Of a stretch of 64,000 nucleotides of DNA, positions 34,121 through 46,449 are shown one piece after another. Each line of letters opens with the position of its first letter. The first letter of the stretch is position 1. Source of the stretch: Nicotiana tabacum (lineage: Eukaryota; Streptophyta; Magnoliopsida; Solanales; Solanaceae); contig NC_134102.1 of assembly GCF_000715075.1 (NCBI RefSeq), forward strand, positions 44,959,348 through 45,023,347, written 5' to 3'. The notes beneath the pieces are model-generated. The model did not search any database. It saw nothing but the letters and a program-made list of their open reading frames with translations, and was not told where the DNA came from. A program made the translations under genes and the position numbers.

Positions 34121-35502
34121 TGTTACATCTCACGCTTTCATACATTAAAGTTTCGTCTTCAGTTAATTGGCGTAGACTCGGGGATGAGATTTTCTTGAGA
34201 TTATAAGCATTTATGCTATTTATAACAAGCAATAAGTAAGTACCGTGAAAGATAAAGGGTAAACGAATCAAATAAAATGAGTTTCGTTGAAGCATGTTGG
34301 TTTGGGATAAAATACGGTACAAGCCATAATACCCGATATTTATGGACTAGTGCCATACAAGGTACTACATAACCATGATAGTAAGGTGTACAAGGTATGT
34401 TAAAAGTGAGTAGTATTTTATGTAAGTTGAGATAATTCTTAATTATGTGGGTAATTAATTAATTATTGGGTAATGGAATATTACCTAATTAATTAGGAAA
34501 TTATTTGGATAAGGTTAAAGGCACCAATGTGGCAGCCCATAAAGTGGATAATAAATCCCGCAAGTGACTCATATATTACGTAACAAGGTGTCATATTATT
34601 TAGAGCATACAAAGTGATTCATATTCCCTTTAGCTTTCTGATTAAGGTTGCATAATGATATTCATTTTCTCTCAACACATGCAAGCTAAGGCTTTCTTAT
34701 CTCCTTAAGATTAGAAAATGCAAGATTCATGTTTCAGAAAGATTGCCTCCGTGATTTGCTACAATCAAATCCCATACAAGACTATTTAATACTTAGAAAC
34801 ATGAGATTTTGTAATTTTAAGGGAGTATAGTGCAATACTTCTCAAGAATATCATACGGAGTTTTCCGTACTCCAGGTATGTTAAGGTTAAGCCCTTCCTT
34901 TATTTTGGCATAATCTCGTAACTACATGGGTTTGATAACGAGGCATAAAGAGAAGTTCATACTCCCGAATTTATATTCATTATCCTAGTCTCATAAGTTA
35001 CAGTGTTTTCCCTTATCGGGACTTCATATTCAATTGAGTATTGTCTTCTTCCATCCAAGAGAGCAGAGGGTCTATATATATACAGTATTACAGTATTTTC
35101 CCTACCATCGAGCTATAATCGGTGGGCAGGCCCCAATTGGGCAACCTTTGATCAGATGGTAAGTTATATACTGAGCCTACTGTGGTCGAGCGCCTATGAG
35201 CGAGCCCAGCATGGCCGAGGTACAGAGCCTAGTATGGCCGAGCGCCTATGAGCGAGCCTACTATGGTGGAGCAGTTACATGTTTCGAGCCTTATAGGGCC
35301 GGACATCTATTTTATTTACTATATTGAGAGAGTTGAGTTGGTATCAACAGGTAAGTATATCTTCAGATCATCATTGACTCCCAGTTACTTTCAGTTATTA
35401 TATTATCAGTTCAGTTTTAGCTTTCAATTATTTTATTTCCTTGCATACTCGGTACGTTATTTTGTACTGACGTCCCTTTTTCTAGGAACGCTGCATTTCA
35501 TT
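34121..35502 (+). repeat. 3' LTR of the 31-34 kb gypsy element (right end lost)
   Basis: Starts TGTTACATCTCACGCTTTC after the polypurine tract. It contains ATATATACAGTATTACAG (35070-35090) that could serve a promoter, a 52 bp repeat near 35187-35290, and ends in TTTTTCTAGGAACGCTGCAT without a clear CA terminus. At 35503 it joins a fragment of an unrelated element. No 5' partner is in the window. Confidence 0.7.
35187..35290 (+). repeat. 52 bp direct repeat in LTR
   Basis: CGAGCGCCTATGAGCGAGCC occurs at 35187 and again at 35239. Flanking CTAGTATGGCC/CAGCATGGCC words extend the similarity. This is an LTR minisatellite of two to two and a half units. Confidence 0.7.
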
Positions 35503-35882
35503 TCATGAGCAAGTGTCTAGTAGAGTCTTGCGGATAGGTATGATGACGTCCATACCTATCTTTGAGAGGTTGCAGGACATTTAGGATATACTTCCCATCT
35601 TTCTTTCCTTATCGTGCGGCATTGATTCATCTTGAAGCGTAACTCTTTGAATTCCTTCCACGCATTCGTATGCGCATATGAACGCTCGATATTGGCTGTA
35701 CGCCGATGGCTTGTGATTCTATTGTTGAGGTGCAAGATGTGGTTTGGGCGTGCTGATGATGGGCCACTCTGGAGGACTTGAGGCCGGGTTTTGACGGTAG
35801 CTTGAGCATGAATATTTAGATTATGTGAGCACGTGCTTTTGGGACTTATAGGTCTGTTGGTGTCCCTATTAGTGGAATTTGT
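35503..35882 (+). repeat. Fragment of element H interior
   Basis: Begins TCATGAGCAAGTGTCTAGTA and follows 18375-18753 of the element H interior colinearly (ATGATGACGTCYATACYTATC, CTTTGAATTYCTTCCACG, GGACTTGAGGCC) with moderate divergence. It ends at AGTGGAATTTGTTG, where the next LTR-like sequence begins. It shows that this non-coding interior is shared by at least two copies. Confidence 0.82.
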
Positions 35883-36362
35883 TGTCACGCCCTGAACATG
35901 GGGGGCGATACCGGCACCCGGTGCCTCACCTATCCTTGCGTACCAACTTGCGACTATGGGAATCTGAACATATAATGTCATACTTTGGACATGGTCCACA
36001 TTGCAAGACAATTTGTGAAGAAAAATATAAAACTGAATGGATACCAACGCTGACTAAACATCAACATAAAGCTGGGCCAGCAAGGCCGTCATAACTACTA
36101 AAGCTGACAAACCAACAAAATATATATACAAGGCCTACAAGCCCATCATATTGCACCGACTTACAGGATATGTCTACAAGCCTCTACTGATAGATGTTCT
36201 GTAATCGGAACAGGGCCCTGACTTAACCATAACCTATATACATATATACACAAGATGTACATAAAACTCTAGACCCGGCAACTCCGAAGGACGTGGAGCT
36301 TACCGATAAAGCTGAACTCGGGCAATAACTACTGAGGAGGTCTACCCGTCTGTCTGTCTGAA
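35883..36362 (-). repeat. LTR-like fragment of unclear family
   Basis: Starts TGTCACGCCCTGAACATGGG and has CACCCGGTGCCTCACCTATC, words common in a Solanaceae LTR family. No coding sequence and no terminal CA are recognised before the primer site at 36363, so part of it may be internal sequence of the element to the right. Confidence 0.45.
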
Positions 36363-36374
36363 CCTCTCTGATAC
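36363..36374 (-). other. Primer binding site, iMet type
   Basis: On the minus strand TGGTATCAGAGAGG, matching the first 11 bases of TGGTATCAGAGC, located 5 bp left of the LTR end at 36380. It indicates that the LTR fragment to the right was a 5' LTR of a minus-strand element. Confidence 0.7.
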
Positions 36375-36379
36375 CAACT

Positions 36380-37279
36380 TGTCACGACCCAAAATCCAAC
36401 TAATCGTGATGGCACCTAACCCAACCCGCTAGGTAAGCCAATTAACAGCTATCCAATTCCAATGATATTAACAAGACAATTAAACGAAAGTAATTTACTG
36501 AATCTTATACATTTCCCAAGGACTGGTAGTACAAATCATGAGCTTCTAAGAATAGAGTTTACAAAGCTGAAATGAAATAAATACATAATCTATTTGACAG
36601 GTACATAATTTTTTTTTTATAGATCTAAGGGTACCACGAACAAGATGTAGCTACAACCGGGATGTAGGTACATCTTTAAGACCAGCTCCCATCGAACACA
36701 ACAACATCAGCAGCCAACATCTGCACGTAAGGTGCAGAAGTGTAGTATGAGTACAACCGACCCCATGTACTCAATAAGTAACAAACCTAACCTTAGGTTG
36801 AAAGTAGTGACGAGCTAACAAAAAGGTCGGCTCCAACACCAATATTCCACAACAATTCATAACAGCACAGTACAAATACAAAACGAGTATCTCAGAAATA
36901 AAAGGCTCAGTTCGTTCACAATTCTGAAAAAAAAATAGGCATTTATTTTCAAGTATCTCAGTCAAAACCCAAATCTTTTACCGAAAAAGCCAAAATACGA
37001 GTAAGTTTGAAGACTATGATTTTTTTTCCTAAAAGTCCTTTCAACAAATAGTAAGATGTTTCATTTTCAGATAGCATGAGGAAAGTACTTCTCTATGCCT
37101 ACATATCAAGATACAGGTAAAATCATAAATGACCCCAAAACTGGGTAGCAGAAGGAAATGCACCTCTATGCATGTATCACAAGTACGCATGTCAAATGCA
37201 ATGCATCTCGATGATGAGCTCATGTACTCACACTCTCAGAATACTCAATTTCACTGTCTCACATTCTCTCTCACTATGC
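36380..37279 (-). repeat. H-family LTR, 3' portion
   Basis: Begins TGTCACGACCCAAAATCC and corresponds in reverse to about 18336 back to 17460 of the H LTR (GGACTGGTAGTACAAATCATG, CTGCACGTAAGGTGCAGAAG, TTAGGTTGAAAGTAGTGACG). It stops near 37279, where LTR-B (arm 1 of the inverted duplication) starts. Confidence 0.8.
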
Positions 37280-37796
37280 TATTTTTTATCATTGGTTGAG
37301 AGACTAGTTAAGTTAAGGATTTTGGAGTTTGACCACCGTTAATATTGGGTTAAGACGAGGTCTTTTAGGTATTTTCAGTGCGCGAGTAGGTTCACTGCAT
37401 GTTTTATGATTGAAATTCAGATATGATTTATATCCGAGAGTTTTGGGTGCCAAAATGAAGATTTTGTGATTACTGATTTTCTGGTGCAATAATTACGAAA
37501 GTACTAGTTATGTCCCTGGAATTTTAAGACTTCATTTAAAACTTCAAAACATTATATATCCCTCATCTTAAGACCAAATTGAGTTATTCAAAAGGCTATC
37601 TTGGGTGTAATCTCACCAGAATAATGTTGGGCTTATCAAATGTAAGTTTCGGTATTATCGAGGATCTTATTCGAGTTGAGATAGCTGCTATATTCTTTTT
37701 ACTTGTTCCGAAATTTAATCACTTTTTCTCACAAGGTTTTGGAGCTCGGGAAGAAGCAATTTTTAGGGTGTTTTCATCTACTTTATTGGGGTAAGT
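37280..37796 (+). repeat. LTR-B, outer part of arm 1 of the inverted duplication
   Basis: From TATTTTTTATCATTGGTTGA to TTTATTGGGGTAAGT. It is the reverse complement, with scattered mismatches, of 62345-62876. It ends at TAAGT, the target site of the 11.3 kb element, and resumes at 49122. Confidence 0.9.
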
Positions 37797-38430
37797 TGTC
37801 ATGACCCGAAATTTCCACTTTCGGACCGTGATAGCGTCTAACATTTCATTTGCTAGGCAAGCCAACATTAGAATAATATTAACCAATTTTTAAACAATTT
37901 TTAAATTTATTAATAACAAAGAATAATTGCGGAAGTAAAGTCTGAAATTAGTGAATAATCCATAAAAATAACGGTGTCTAAATACCATCCCAGAATTTGG
38001 TGTCACAAGTGCATGAGCTTTTACAATAATACAAATAAGGGCCTCAATAAAATAAAGCTGTCTAGAAATAAACACACAGCTAAAGTAAAGTAGACGGGGA
38101 CTTCAGAACTGCGGACGTCGTGCAGTTATAACTCAAGTCTCCTCTGAGTAGCTGAAATCCGAGCAAGTCTATGGTACGCCACTGGGACCAACTTCGAAAT
38201 CTGCACAAGAAATGTAGAGTGTAGTATCAGTTTAACTGACCCCATGTACTGGTAAGTGCTGAGCCTAACCTCGACATAGTAGTGACGAGGCTAAGGCGGT
38301 TCACTTACATTAACCTGTATGCAATATTAGCAACACCAACAAATAATAGAAATAAATTAGGTAACTCATTTATAATAATTGAAGCCAATTCAGCAGTCAT
38401 AACCAATTATCATTTTCATCAATTCTGTTA

Positions 38431-39100
38431 CAGCGTGCAACCCGCTCTCATAATATATTCACATTCAATTCTGTTGCAACGTGTAACCCGCTCTCCCAAT
38501 ATATTCCTTTTAATCAAGTCTATCATATATTTATTTCAATCAAGTATATATACACTTTAAAATAAGTCTGTTGCGGCGTGCAATCCGATCCTCCAATATT
38601 GACTTTTAAATAAGCCTATTGCGACGTGCAATCCGATCCCCCAATATTGACTTTTAAATAAGTCTATTGTGGCGTGCAATCAGATCCCCCAATATTGACT
38701 TCTAAATAAGTCTATTGCGGTGTACAATCCGATCCTCCAAATATTGACTTTAATAAGTCTGTTGCGGCATGCAATCCGATCCCCTAAATATTGACTTTTA
38801 ATAAGTCTGTTGCGGCGTGCAACCCGATCCTCCAATATGGACTTTTAATAAGTATGTTGTGGCGTGCAACCTGATCCTCCAATATTGACTTTTAATAAGT
38901 TTGTTGTGGCGTGCAACCCGATCTTCCAATATGGACTTTTAATAAGTCTGTTACGGCGTACAACCCGATCTTCCAATATATTCATTTTGATCAATTCTGT
39001 TGCGGCGTGCAACCCGCTCCTCCAATATATATATATATATATACACACATTACCAATTTATATACATTTACCAATTCAATGTTGTTGCGGCGTGCAACCC
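38431..39100. repeat. 48 bp minisatellite in element F 3' LTR
   Basis: About 13 units containing TTGCGGCGTGCAACCCGATC and CTCCAATATTGACTTTTAA, with a strict 48 bp step in the core (38573, 38621, 38669, 38717 and on). The core has nine units here against eight in the 5' LTR (46.59-46.93 kb). Confidence 0.92.
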
Positions 39101-40099
39101 GCTCCTCCAATATATTCATTTACCAATTCTTATAGAAGAAATTTCCCCAATAAATGTAACAATTAATATAAAATTATAAGACAATAAGCATATAATAATT
39201 ATGATTTAATTATGAAACAAACAATGACAAATAGCAAGTTATTATGGAAATCAGAGAGAAAATAGGCAGTTTAATATTTAATATGCTAAATGTCAAATAA
39301 CAATTAAGACACATAATTCAAATAGCATGTAACAATTAATGCAAGAATTTAAGGATTAATATTTGACAAAGAATAGGAGAGAAATAATTATAATAATAAT
39401 TAATTCATGATTTAAAATAATTTATGAGTTTTCAAGTAAATAGGCAAACAATTAATTTGACAACGTATAGACACTCGTCACCTCGCCTATACGTCATTCA
39501 CATGCATTTCACATAACAAATAATTTATGGGTTCTATTCCCTCAAGTCAAGGTTAACCACGACACTTACCTCGCTTTGCAAATTCCAATCAATTACTCGA
39601 CCACAGCTTTTCCTTCTAAATTTGTCTCCAAAAGCTTCAAATCTATTCACAAACAACTCGATATACTCAATATGAATCATAGGAATTAATTCCATATGAA
39701 TTTATTAATTTTTCGGATAAAAATCCAAAATTAATTTAAATATTTGACAGTGGAACCCACATCTAAAATCTCGAAAAAACTTACAAAATTCGAACACCCG
39801 TTCTGATACGAGTCCAACCATACAAAATTTATTAAATTTCGATGTCAAATGGACCTTCAAATCTTAAATTTTTGTTTTTGGAAGATTTTATAAAAATCTG
39901 ATTTTTCTTCCATAATTTCACGGATTCGTGATATAAATGAGTATGAAATCATGAAATATAATCAATATAGGATAAGGAACACTTACCCCAATGTTTTCTC
40001 GTGAAAATAGCCCAAGAGTCGCCTTACCCGAGCTCAAAAATTGAAAATGGTTGAAAATAGGTCGAAACCCCATTTCCAGAACTTAAGTTCTGTTTTTCA

Positions 40100-40445
40100 G
40101 ATTTTTATTCATCGAGATCACGGAAATTCGTTCGCGATCGCGTAGAATAAAATTTGCCAGGTTTGTTAACACTACGCGATCGCGTATAAGGCCATGCGAT
40201 AGCAGAGAACAATTTCTCAGCCTTACGCGATCGCGTACAGGTTTATGCGATCGCGTAGCACAACTCGGCGCTTCAGCTTCTGCCTTATTCCTTCTTCGCG
40301 ATTGCAGCTTTGAGCTCGCGTTCGCAGTACACTGGGAGCTAGCCTTTCACGTTCGCGTGCCTATCTTCTCGAACGCGAAGAGTAAAACTCACAACTTAAA
40401 ATTTTCTCTTCGCAATCGCAGGAATGGCTTCGTGATCGCGAAGCA
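40100..40445. repeat. CG-rich module of element F 3' LTR
   Basis: Repeated CGCGATCGCGTA, TTCGCGATTGCAG and TCGAACGCGAAGAG words, many of them palindromic GCGATCGC octamers, within AT-rich LTR. Same order and spacing as at 48050-48400. Confidence 0.85.
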
Positions 40446-41175
40446 CAATGCACCAGATTACAGCAGAAGCTCAAAAACCAGTTTTCTTTGTTCAAAATCA
40501 TCCCGTAGCCTATCCGAAACTCACCCGAGCCCTCGGGGCTCCAAACCAAACATGCACCCAAGTCCTAAAACATCATACGAACTTGCTTGCGTGATCAAAT
40601 CGCCAAAATAACACCTAGAACTACGAATCGGACATCAAATCAAATGATGTTTTCAAGAAAACTTTAAAACTTATATTTTTACAACCGGACGTCCGAATCA
40701 CGTCAAATCAACTCTGATTCTCACCGAATTCAGCAGACAAGTCATAAATATTATAGTGGACCTATACCGGGCTCCAGAACTAAAATACGGACCCGGTGTC
40801 AATAAATCCAACATCAGTAATTTCTTAAAAATCATTAAGCTTTCAAGCTTTTAATTTTTTATCAAAATTCCATATCTCGGGCTAGGGACCTCGGAATTCG
40901 ATTCCGGGCATACGCCCAAGTCCCAAATCACGATACGGACCTACCGTAATTGTCAAAACACTGATCCGGGTCTGTTTGCTCAAAATGGTGACCAAAGTCA
41001 ACTCAGTTGAGTTTTAAAGCTCTATTTCACATTTTAATACATTTTTCACATAATAACTTTACGGAAAATTGTACGGACTACGTATGCAAGTCGAGGAATG
41101 ATAAATGGTGTTTTTCAAGGTCTTAGAATACATAATTACTTATTAATGTTAAAAATGATATTTTGGGTCATCACA

Positions 41176-41209
41176 TTCTCCTCCTCTAAAACAAACGTTC
41201 GTCCTCGAA
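41176..41209 (-). other. Polypurine tract region of element F
   Basis: The minus strand ends AGAGGAGGAGAA right before the LTR, preceded by TTCGAGGACGAACGTTTG. Same layout as the tract of element H. Confidence 0.85.
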
Positions 41210-41214
41210 CAGAG

Positions 41215-43270
41215 TTAGAAAAAAAAACCTGAGCTGGTGAATAAATATGGATATTTACTCCGCATGTCCGACTCGGACTCCCAGGTAGATGCCTCTACCG
41301 GCTGACCTCTCCATTGCACCCGAACTGAAGGATAACTCTTAGACCTCAACTGTCGGACCTGGCGGGCTAGAATAGCCACCGACTCCTCCTCGTAAGTCAA
41401 ATCTTTGTCCAATTGGACTGAGCTGAAATCTAACACATGGGACGAATCACCATGATATTTCCGGAGCATAGACACATGGAACACTGGATGAATCGCTGAT
41501 AAACTAGGTAGTAATGCAAGCATGTAGGCTACTTCCCCCACCCTTTCAAGAATTTCAAAGGGTCCGATATACCTAGGGGTCAACTTGCCCTTCTTTCCGA
41601 GCCTCATTACACCTTTCATAGGTCTCGGAGCAATATTCTTTCTCCAATCATGAATGCAATATCACGAACTTTACGGTCGGCATAACTCTTTTGCCTAGAC
41701 TGAGCTGTGCGAAGTCGATCCTGAATAATCTTGACTTTATCCAAGGCATCTTGTACCAAATCGGTACCCAATAATCGAGCCTCCCCCGGTTCAAACCAGC
41801 CAACTGGAGAACGACATCGCCTTCCGTATAATGCCTCATATAGAGCCATCTGAATGCTTGACTGGTAGCTGTTATTATAAGTAAACTCCGCAAATGGTAA
41901 GAAATGATCCCAAGAACCTCCAAAGTCTATAACACAAGCGCGAAGCATATCTTCCAATATCTGAATAGTGCGCTCTGACTGTCCGTCTGTCTGTGGATGA
42001 AATGTTGTACTCAATTCCACCGGCGTGCCTAACTCACGCTGTACAGCTCTCCAGAAGTGTGAGGTAAATTGCGTACCTCGATCTGGAATAATCAACACAG
42101 GCACACCGTGAAGGCGCACAATCTCACGAATGTAAATTTCAGCTAACCTTTCTGAAGAATAGGTAACTGCCACTGTAATGAAATGTGCTGACTTGGTCAA
42201 CCTGTCCACAATGACCCAAACTACATCAAATTTTCTCTGAGTCCGTGGGAGTCCAACAACAAAATCCATATTGATACGCTCCCACTTCCACTCAGGAATT
42301 TCTAACTTCTGAAGCAAACCACCAGGTCTCTGATGCTCGTACTTAACTTGCTGACAATTCAGACATCGAGCTACATATGCAACTATATCCTTTTTCATTC
42401 TCCTCCACCAATAATGTTGCCGCAAATCTTGATAGATTTTGGCGGTACCTGGATGAATAGAATACCTGGAACTGTGTGCCTCTTCAAGAATTAATTCACG
42501 AAGCCCATCCACATTAGGCACACAAATACGACCCTGCATTCGCAGAACTCCATCTTCCCCTACAGCAACCTGTTTGGCATCACCGTGCCGCACCGTGTCC
42601 TTAAGGACAAGTAAACGAGGGTCATCGTACTGCCTCTCTCTGATGCGCTCATATAAAGAAGACGGAGGGACTGTGCAAGTTAGAACTCGATTGGGTTCTG
42701 AAACATCTAACCTCATGAACTGATTAGCCATAGTCTGAACATCTGCAGCTAATGGCCTCTCACCAACCGGAATATACACAAGACTGCCCATACTTACAGC
42801 CTTTCTACTCAAAGCATCGGCCACCACATTAGCCTTTCCGGGGTGATACAAAATGGTGATATCATAGTCTTTCAACAACTCTAGCCATCTTCTCTGCCTC
42901 AAATTAAGATCTTTTTGTTTGAACAAGTACTGAAGGCTACGATGATCAGTAAATACCTCACACGAGACACCGTAGAGGTAATGCCTCCAAATCTTCAGCG
43001 CATGAACAATGGCTGCCAGTTCTAAGTCATGAACAGGATAATTCTTCTCGTAAACTTTCAACTGCCGCGATGCATATGCAATCACCCTGCCATCTTGCAC
43101 TAATACTGCACCAAGCCTAATGTCATATGTATCACAATACACCGTATAAGATCTGAACCTGTGGGTAATACCAACACTGGCGTCGTAGTCAAAGTAGTCT
43201 TGAGCTTCTGAAAGCTCAACTCACACTCGTCTGACCATCTATACGGGGCACCTTTCTGGGTCAATCTGGT
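41215..43270 (-). pseudogene. Element F pol relic: RNase H, integrase, C-terminal domain
   Basis: A 508-codon open frame (43142-41616) holds RNase H ([24 protein letters not shown]), the integrase finger ([14 protein letters not shown] then CLNCQQVK) and the integrase core with its acidic residues ([11 protein letters not shown], the altered [20 protein letters not shown]). A small deletion near 41619 shifts into a 134-codon frame (41619-41215) with the C-terminal domain (IHPVFHVSMLRKY, VQWRGQPVEASTWE). Upstream of 43142, after a frameshift, only the RT connection ([20 protein letters not shown]) survives to about 43268. This is the best preserved coding stretch in the window, but the RT palm with its YxDD-type motif is absent. 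Confidence 0.93.
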
Positions 43271-43835
43271 CTTAATAGTTATTCATAATACATTATAGAA
43301 TCGTCAATTAACTTCATGTTAACAAAAATCTCGTTTTAAACCTTCACAATACTAATAACGAGATGCGATGCATGAAGACCTCATAATTATTTACCCGAAT
43401 TAATGAGTCACATTTAACACCACCTGGGCGGGCACCTACCTCGTAGGTTACAACTCAATATTACAACACGAATTTGGCAAGTATGCACAGAGAATTTCAT
43501 ACAAAAATTTTCAAATAAGCCTAGCAGGCATGACTCCCTATTAGTACTATAGTACAAATTTAATTTCACAAGGGAGAATTTAAACACAAGAATTTTTATC
43601 ACAAGGATCTCGTCCTTATATAACTTCCACCGTAACTCATAGCCCGGTTTAAACATATCAATTTATTTTAAAATATGAGGACTCCAGCCCCAGTTCTGAA
43701 TCACAAGTAATATGCACATCTTGCCAATCGAGACTTTCCATTTTCTCCTTTTAAATAACTTTCGTTAAACAAAATCACAACACATAATGAACTCCACACT
43801 GGTAGGGCACATAATTCACAATTTGTAATTAATTA
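43271..43835. other. Non-coding segment replacing RT core in element F
   Basis: About 565 bp between the protease relic and RNase H where roughly 1 kb of RT should be. It has no RT motif; an 80-codon frame on the minus strand (43656-43414) resembles nothing I know. Words such as GTGTGGAGTTCATTATGTGT look like gypsy spacer DNA. The origin is uncertain: a template-switch insertion or a filler at a deletion. Confidence 0.6.
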
Positions 43836-45802
43836 TCCATAAATTACATCAAAACTTACCGAAATGAGTAACAGAAAGCCACCTTTAGCCTCACAGCTCT
43901 TATTAGAGACCAACATGGAATGATAGGCGTAGTTATCTCCATAAAACCTTCCAAAAGGAGTAAACACATAAGTAGATTATAGAATTATGAAGCTCACTCA
44001 TAAGTGGAGCCCAATAGGAGGACTTGTCTTGATACTCAGAACCGAATCAAGTTAAGGAAATTATTCCTTTATTTTAAATCGATGTCGTACCTATAACGAC
44101 ACCATCTGATGTAACGACCTCCGCCACTCCACAAAATAAACATAACAATGGCTGGGTCTCCACCTCTAGGATGCCTTCTACCCGCCTATCCTCCACCCTT
44201 AGCTAGTCATGTGGGTGGTGTAGTAACTAAATGGGGCACGTAGCCCGAGTGCTTTGATAAAATATGCCTCTCCCAAGTTTGGGACATTTTTTTTTCATGA
44301 TGTGCCTAGTATCACCGTATTCATAACAACCCCTTTGCGAGTTTGTCTGCTCATATTGAGTCTGTGCCAGATAACTGGAATACCCATTGTAGGAAACTCA
44401 TGTCGGTGGTGCATTAAAAGAACTTACTGGAGCACCCTGAGTAATCCGATGTGTGGACTGGGCTGGCCGACTGCCCGAGACCCCACCATAATGATTTACA
44501 CTTGTAGAGTAGAATTCACTGAATCCCCTAGAACCTCGAGACGTCTTGGTCTTCTTAGTTTCCTTTTTACTCATCCCGAACACATTCTAATATCTTGGCA
44601 ATTTCTACTACTAGCGGAAATAAAGTATCAGCCTGTAGCTCCCGAGTCGTACAAAATTTTACGATTATAATTGAGTCCTTTAATGAGTCTGTGGACTCAC
44701 TTTCTGGCTGTAAGAAGCAAAGTAGGAATATGATGGGCTACCTAACTGAACCTGATAGCATATTATGACACCGTCATGGTGTCCTGACGTAACCGTTCAA
44801 AACATATGCACCGCGCATCACGGAGAGTCCGGGAACAAACTCTTTTAAAAGCATTTCTGAGAACTAAGCCAAGTGGGTGGTGTTGCATTGGCTGGTCTGC
44901 CCTCTTCATAGGCTTGCCACAGGCACTTGTGGAGAATTATCTCTCCCAAGGCCAATTTATTCTTTTGTTATGCTGACTCAACACTGTTGAGCTGACCCAT
45001 TTCTTAACACCCCTATTTATACACAACGATCATAAAAGTAGAGCTCCATACAGACAAATCTTGGTCCAAAATCTCGTCAACCACTGTACTTCCTCCGAAG
45101 CACCCCAAACTCCGCAACCATAACGTCCACGCTGAGTAGACTTTCTGAAAATTAAAGTTATTTCTCTAACTCCTTTGATACTGAAGTATAGGATTATTAA
45201 GTAGGCGGACATACCGCAAGTCCCAACCTTATCCTTTACAAAATCTCAGGTCTTAAACATGTATAAATTTTGGAGAACCTTTCAGTACCACATATATACA
45301 TTTCAGGCCAAAACTAATATAACACATGACCCCGCAATCCATCCATTGATAGTGGACGCCCCCACTCGACGCGATGTCATAGTTCACCACGTCCGATGAT
45401 CCACAATATTAACCTTCACAGCTCGTATAAATCAATCAGATACCAAGGTCCGTTGCACCCCTCACATGATTCACTAGTTGATCTCTCAATACATCCACAT
45501 CTTCAGTTGGAACCATATGTTAAGGCAATGTTGAGCATCTCTGGCTCTCTCCTAGTCCATCTGCGGCATCACGAACCATCGACGCATAACTGATACCGAG
45601 TGTACAATGTCATACACGAGTAGATACAAAGGAATATCAGATATATGTTTCAAGATAAATCAATGACGCACGATAAGGAATGAAAGAAGTAGAATTATTC
45701 CTAAACTCTGTAGCCACTGGAATATAAGTACAGACGTCTCCGTACCGATCCTTCAAACTCTACTAAGATTGCTCATGACTCGTGATACCTATGTAACCTA
45801 GT
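43836..45802 (-). pseudogene. Element F gag and protease relic with leader
   Basis: The minus strand from the primer site leftwards is heavily decayed. A gag C-terminal stretch (44583-44398) has RGSRGFSEFYST and THRITQGAPVSSFNAPP. A degenerate zinc knuckle CYEYGDTRHIMKKKC (second Cys lost) and CPKLGRG lie near 44340-44280, followed by QSTRATCPI, a segment typical after the knuckle. Protease-like sequence (VVTSDGVVIGT, TYVFTPFG, LLLISVSFDVIYG) reaches about 43840 with stops and frameshifts. The gag N-terminal half (about 45000-45700) is not readable as protein. Confidence 0.72.
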
Positions 45803-45814
45803 GCTCTGATACCA
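45803..45814 (-). other. Primer binding site of element F
   Basis: GCTCTGATACCA on the plus strand is the exact complement-side image of TGGTATCAGAGC, which pairs with initiator-Met tRNA. Two bases separate it from the LTR at 45817. Confidence 0.92.
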
Positions 45815-46449
45815 ACTGTCATGACCCGAAATTCCCACTTTTGGACCGTGATGGCGCCTAACATTTCACTTGCTAGACAAGCCAACGTTAGAATAATATT
45901 AACCAATTTTTAAATAATTTTTAAATTTATTTATAACAAAGAACAATTGCGGAAGTAAAGTCTGAAATATAGTGAATAATCCATAAAAATAACGGTGTCT
46001 AAATACCATCCCAGAATTTGGTGTCACAAGTGCACGAGCTTTTAGAATAATATAAATAAGGGACTCAATAAAATAAAGTTGTGTGGAAATAAACACACAG
46101 CTTAAGTAAAGTAGACGGGGACTTTAGAACTGCAGACGTCGTGCAGTTATACCTCAAGTCTCCTCTGAGTGGCTGAAATCCGAGCAAGTCTATGGTACGC
46201 CGCTAGGGCCAACTCCGAAATCTGCACAAGAAGTGCAGAGTGTAGTATTAGAACAACCGACCCCATGTACTGGTAAGTGCTGAGCCTAACCTCGACGAAG
46301 TAGTAACGAGGCTAAGGCGGTTCACTTACATTAACCTGTACGCAATATTAGTAACAACAATAAATAATAGAAATAAATCAGGTAACTCATTTATAATAAT
46401 TGAAGCCAATTCAACAGTCATAACCAATTATCATTTCCATCAATTCTCT

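Larger units (their letters stand above)
37797..41175 (-). repeat. Element F 3' LTR (3,379 bp)
   Basis: TGTCATGACCCGAAATTTCC to TTTTGGGTCATCACA. It includes the 48 bp array (38.43-39.10 kb), an ACTTACCCCA/GAGCTC pair at 39981-40035 (minus-strand GGGGTAAGT) and a CG-rich module (40.1-40.44 kb). It pairs with 45817-49121. Confidence 0.94.

Noticed and set aside
38431..39100. Regularly spaced repeats resembling a CRISPR array
   Set aside because: The units are contiguous 48 bp tandem repeats with no unique spacers, lie in an LTR of a plant element, and recur in the partner LTR.
44254..44670. 138-codon plus-strand frame within element F
   Set aside because: It is antisense to the gag zinc-knuckle region, whose minus-strand reading gives recognisable gag sequence.
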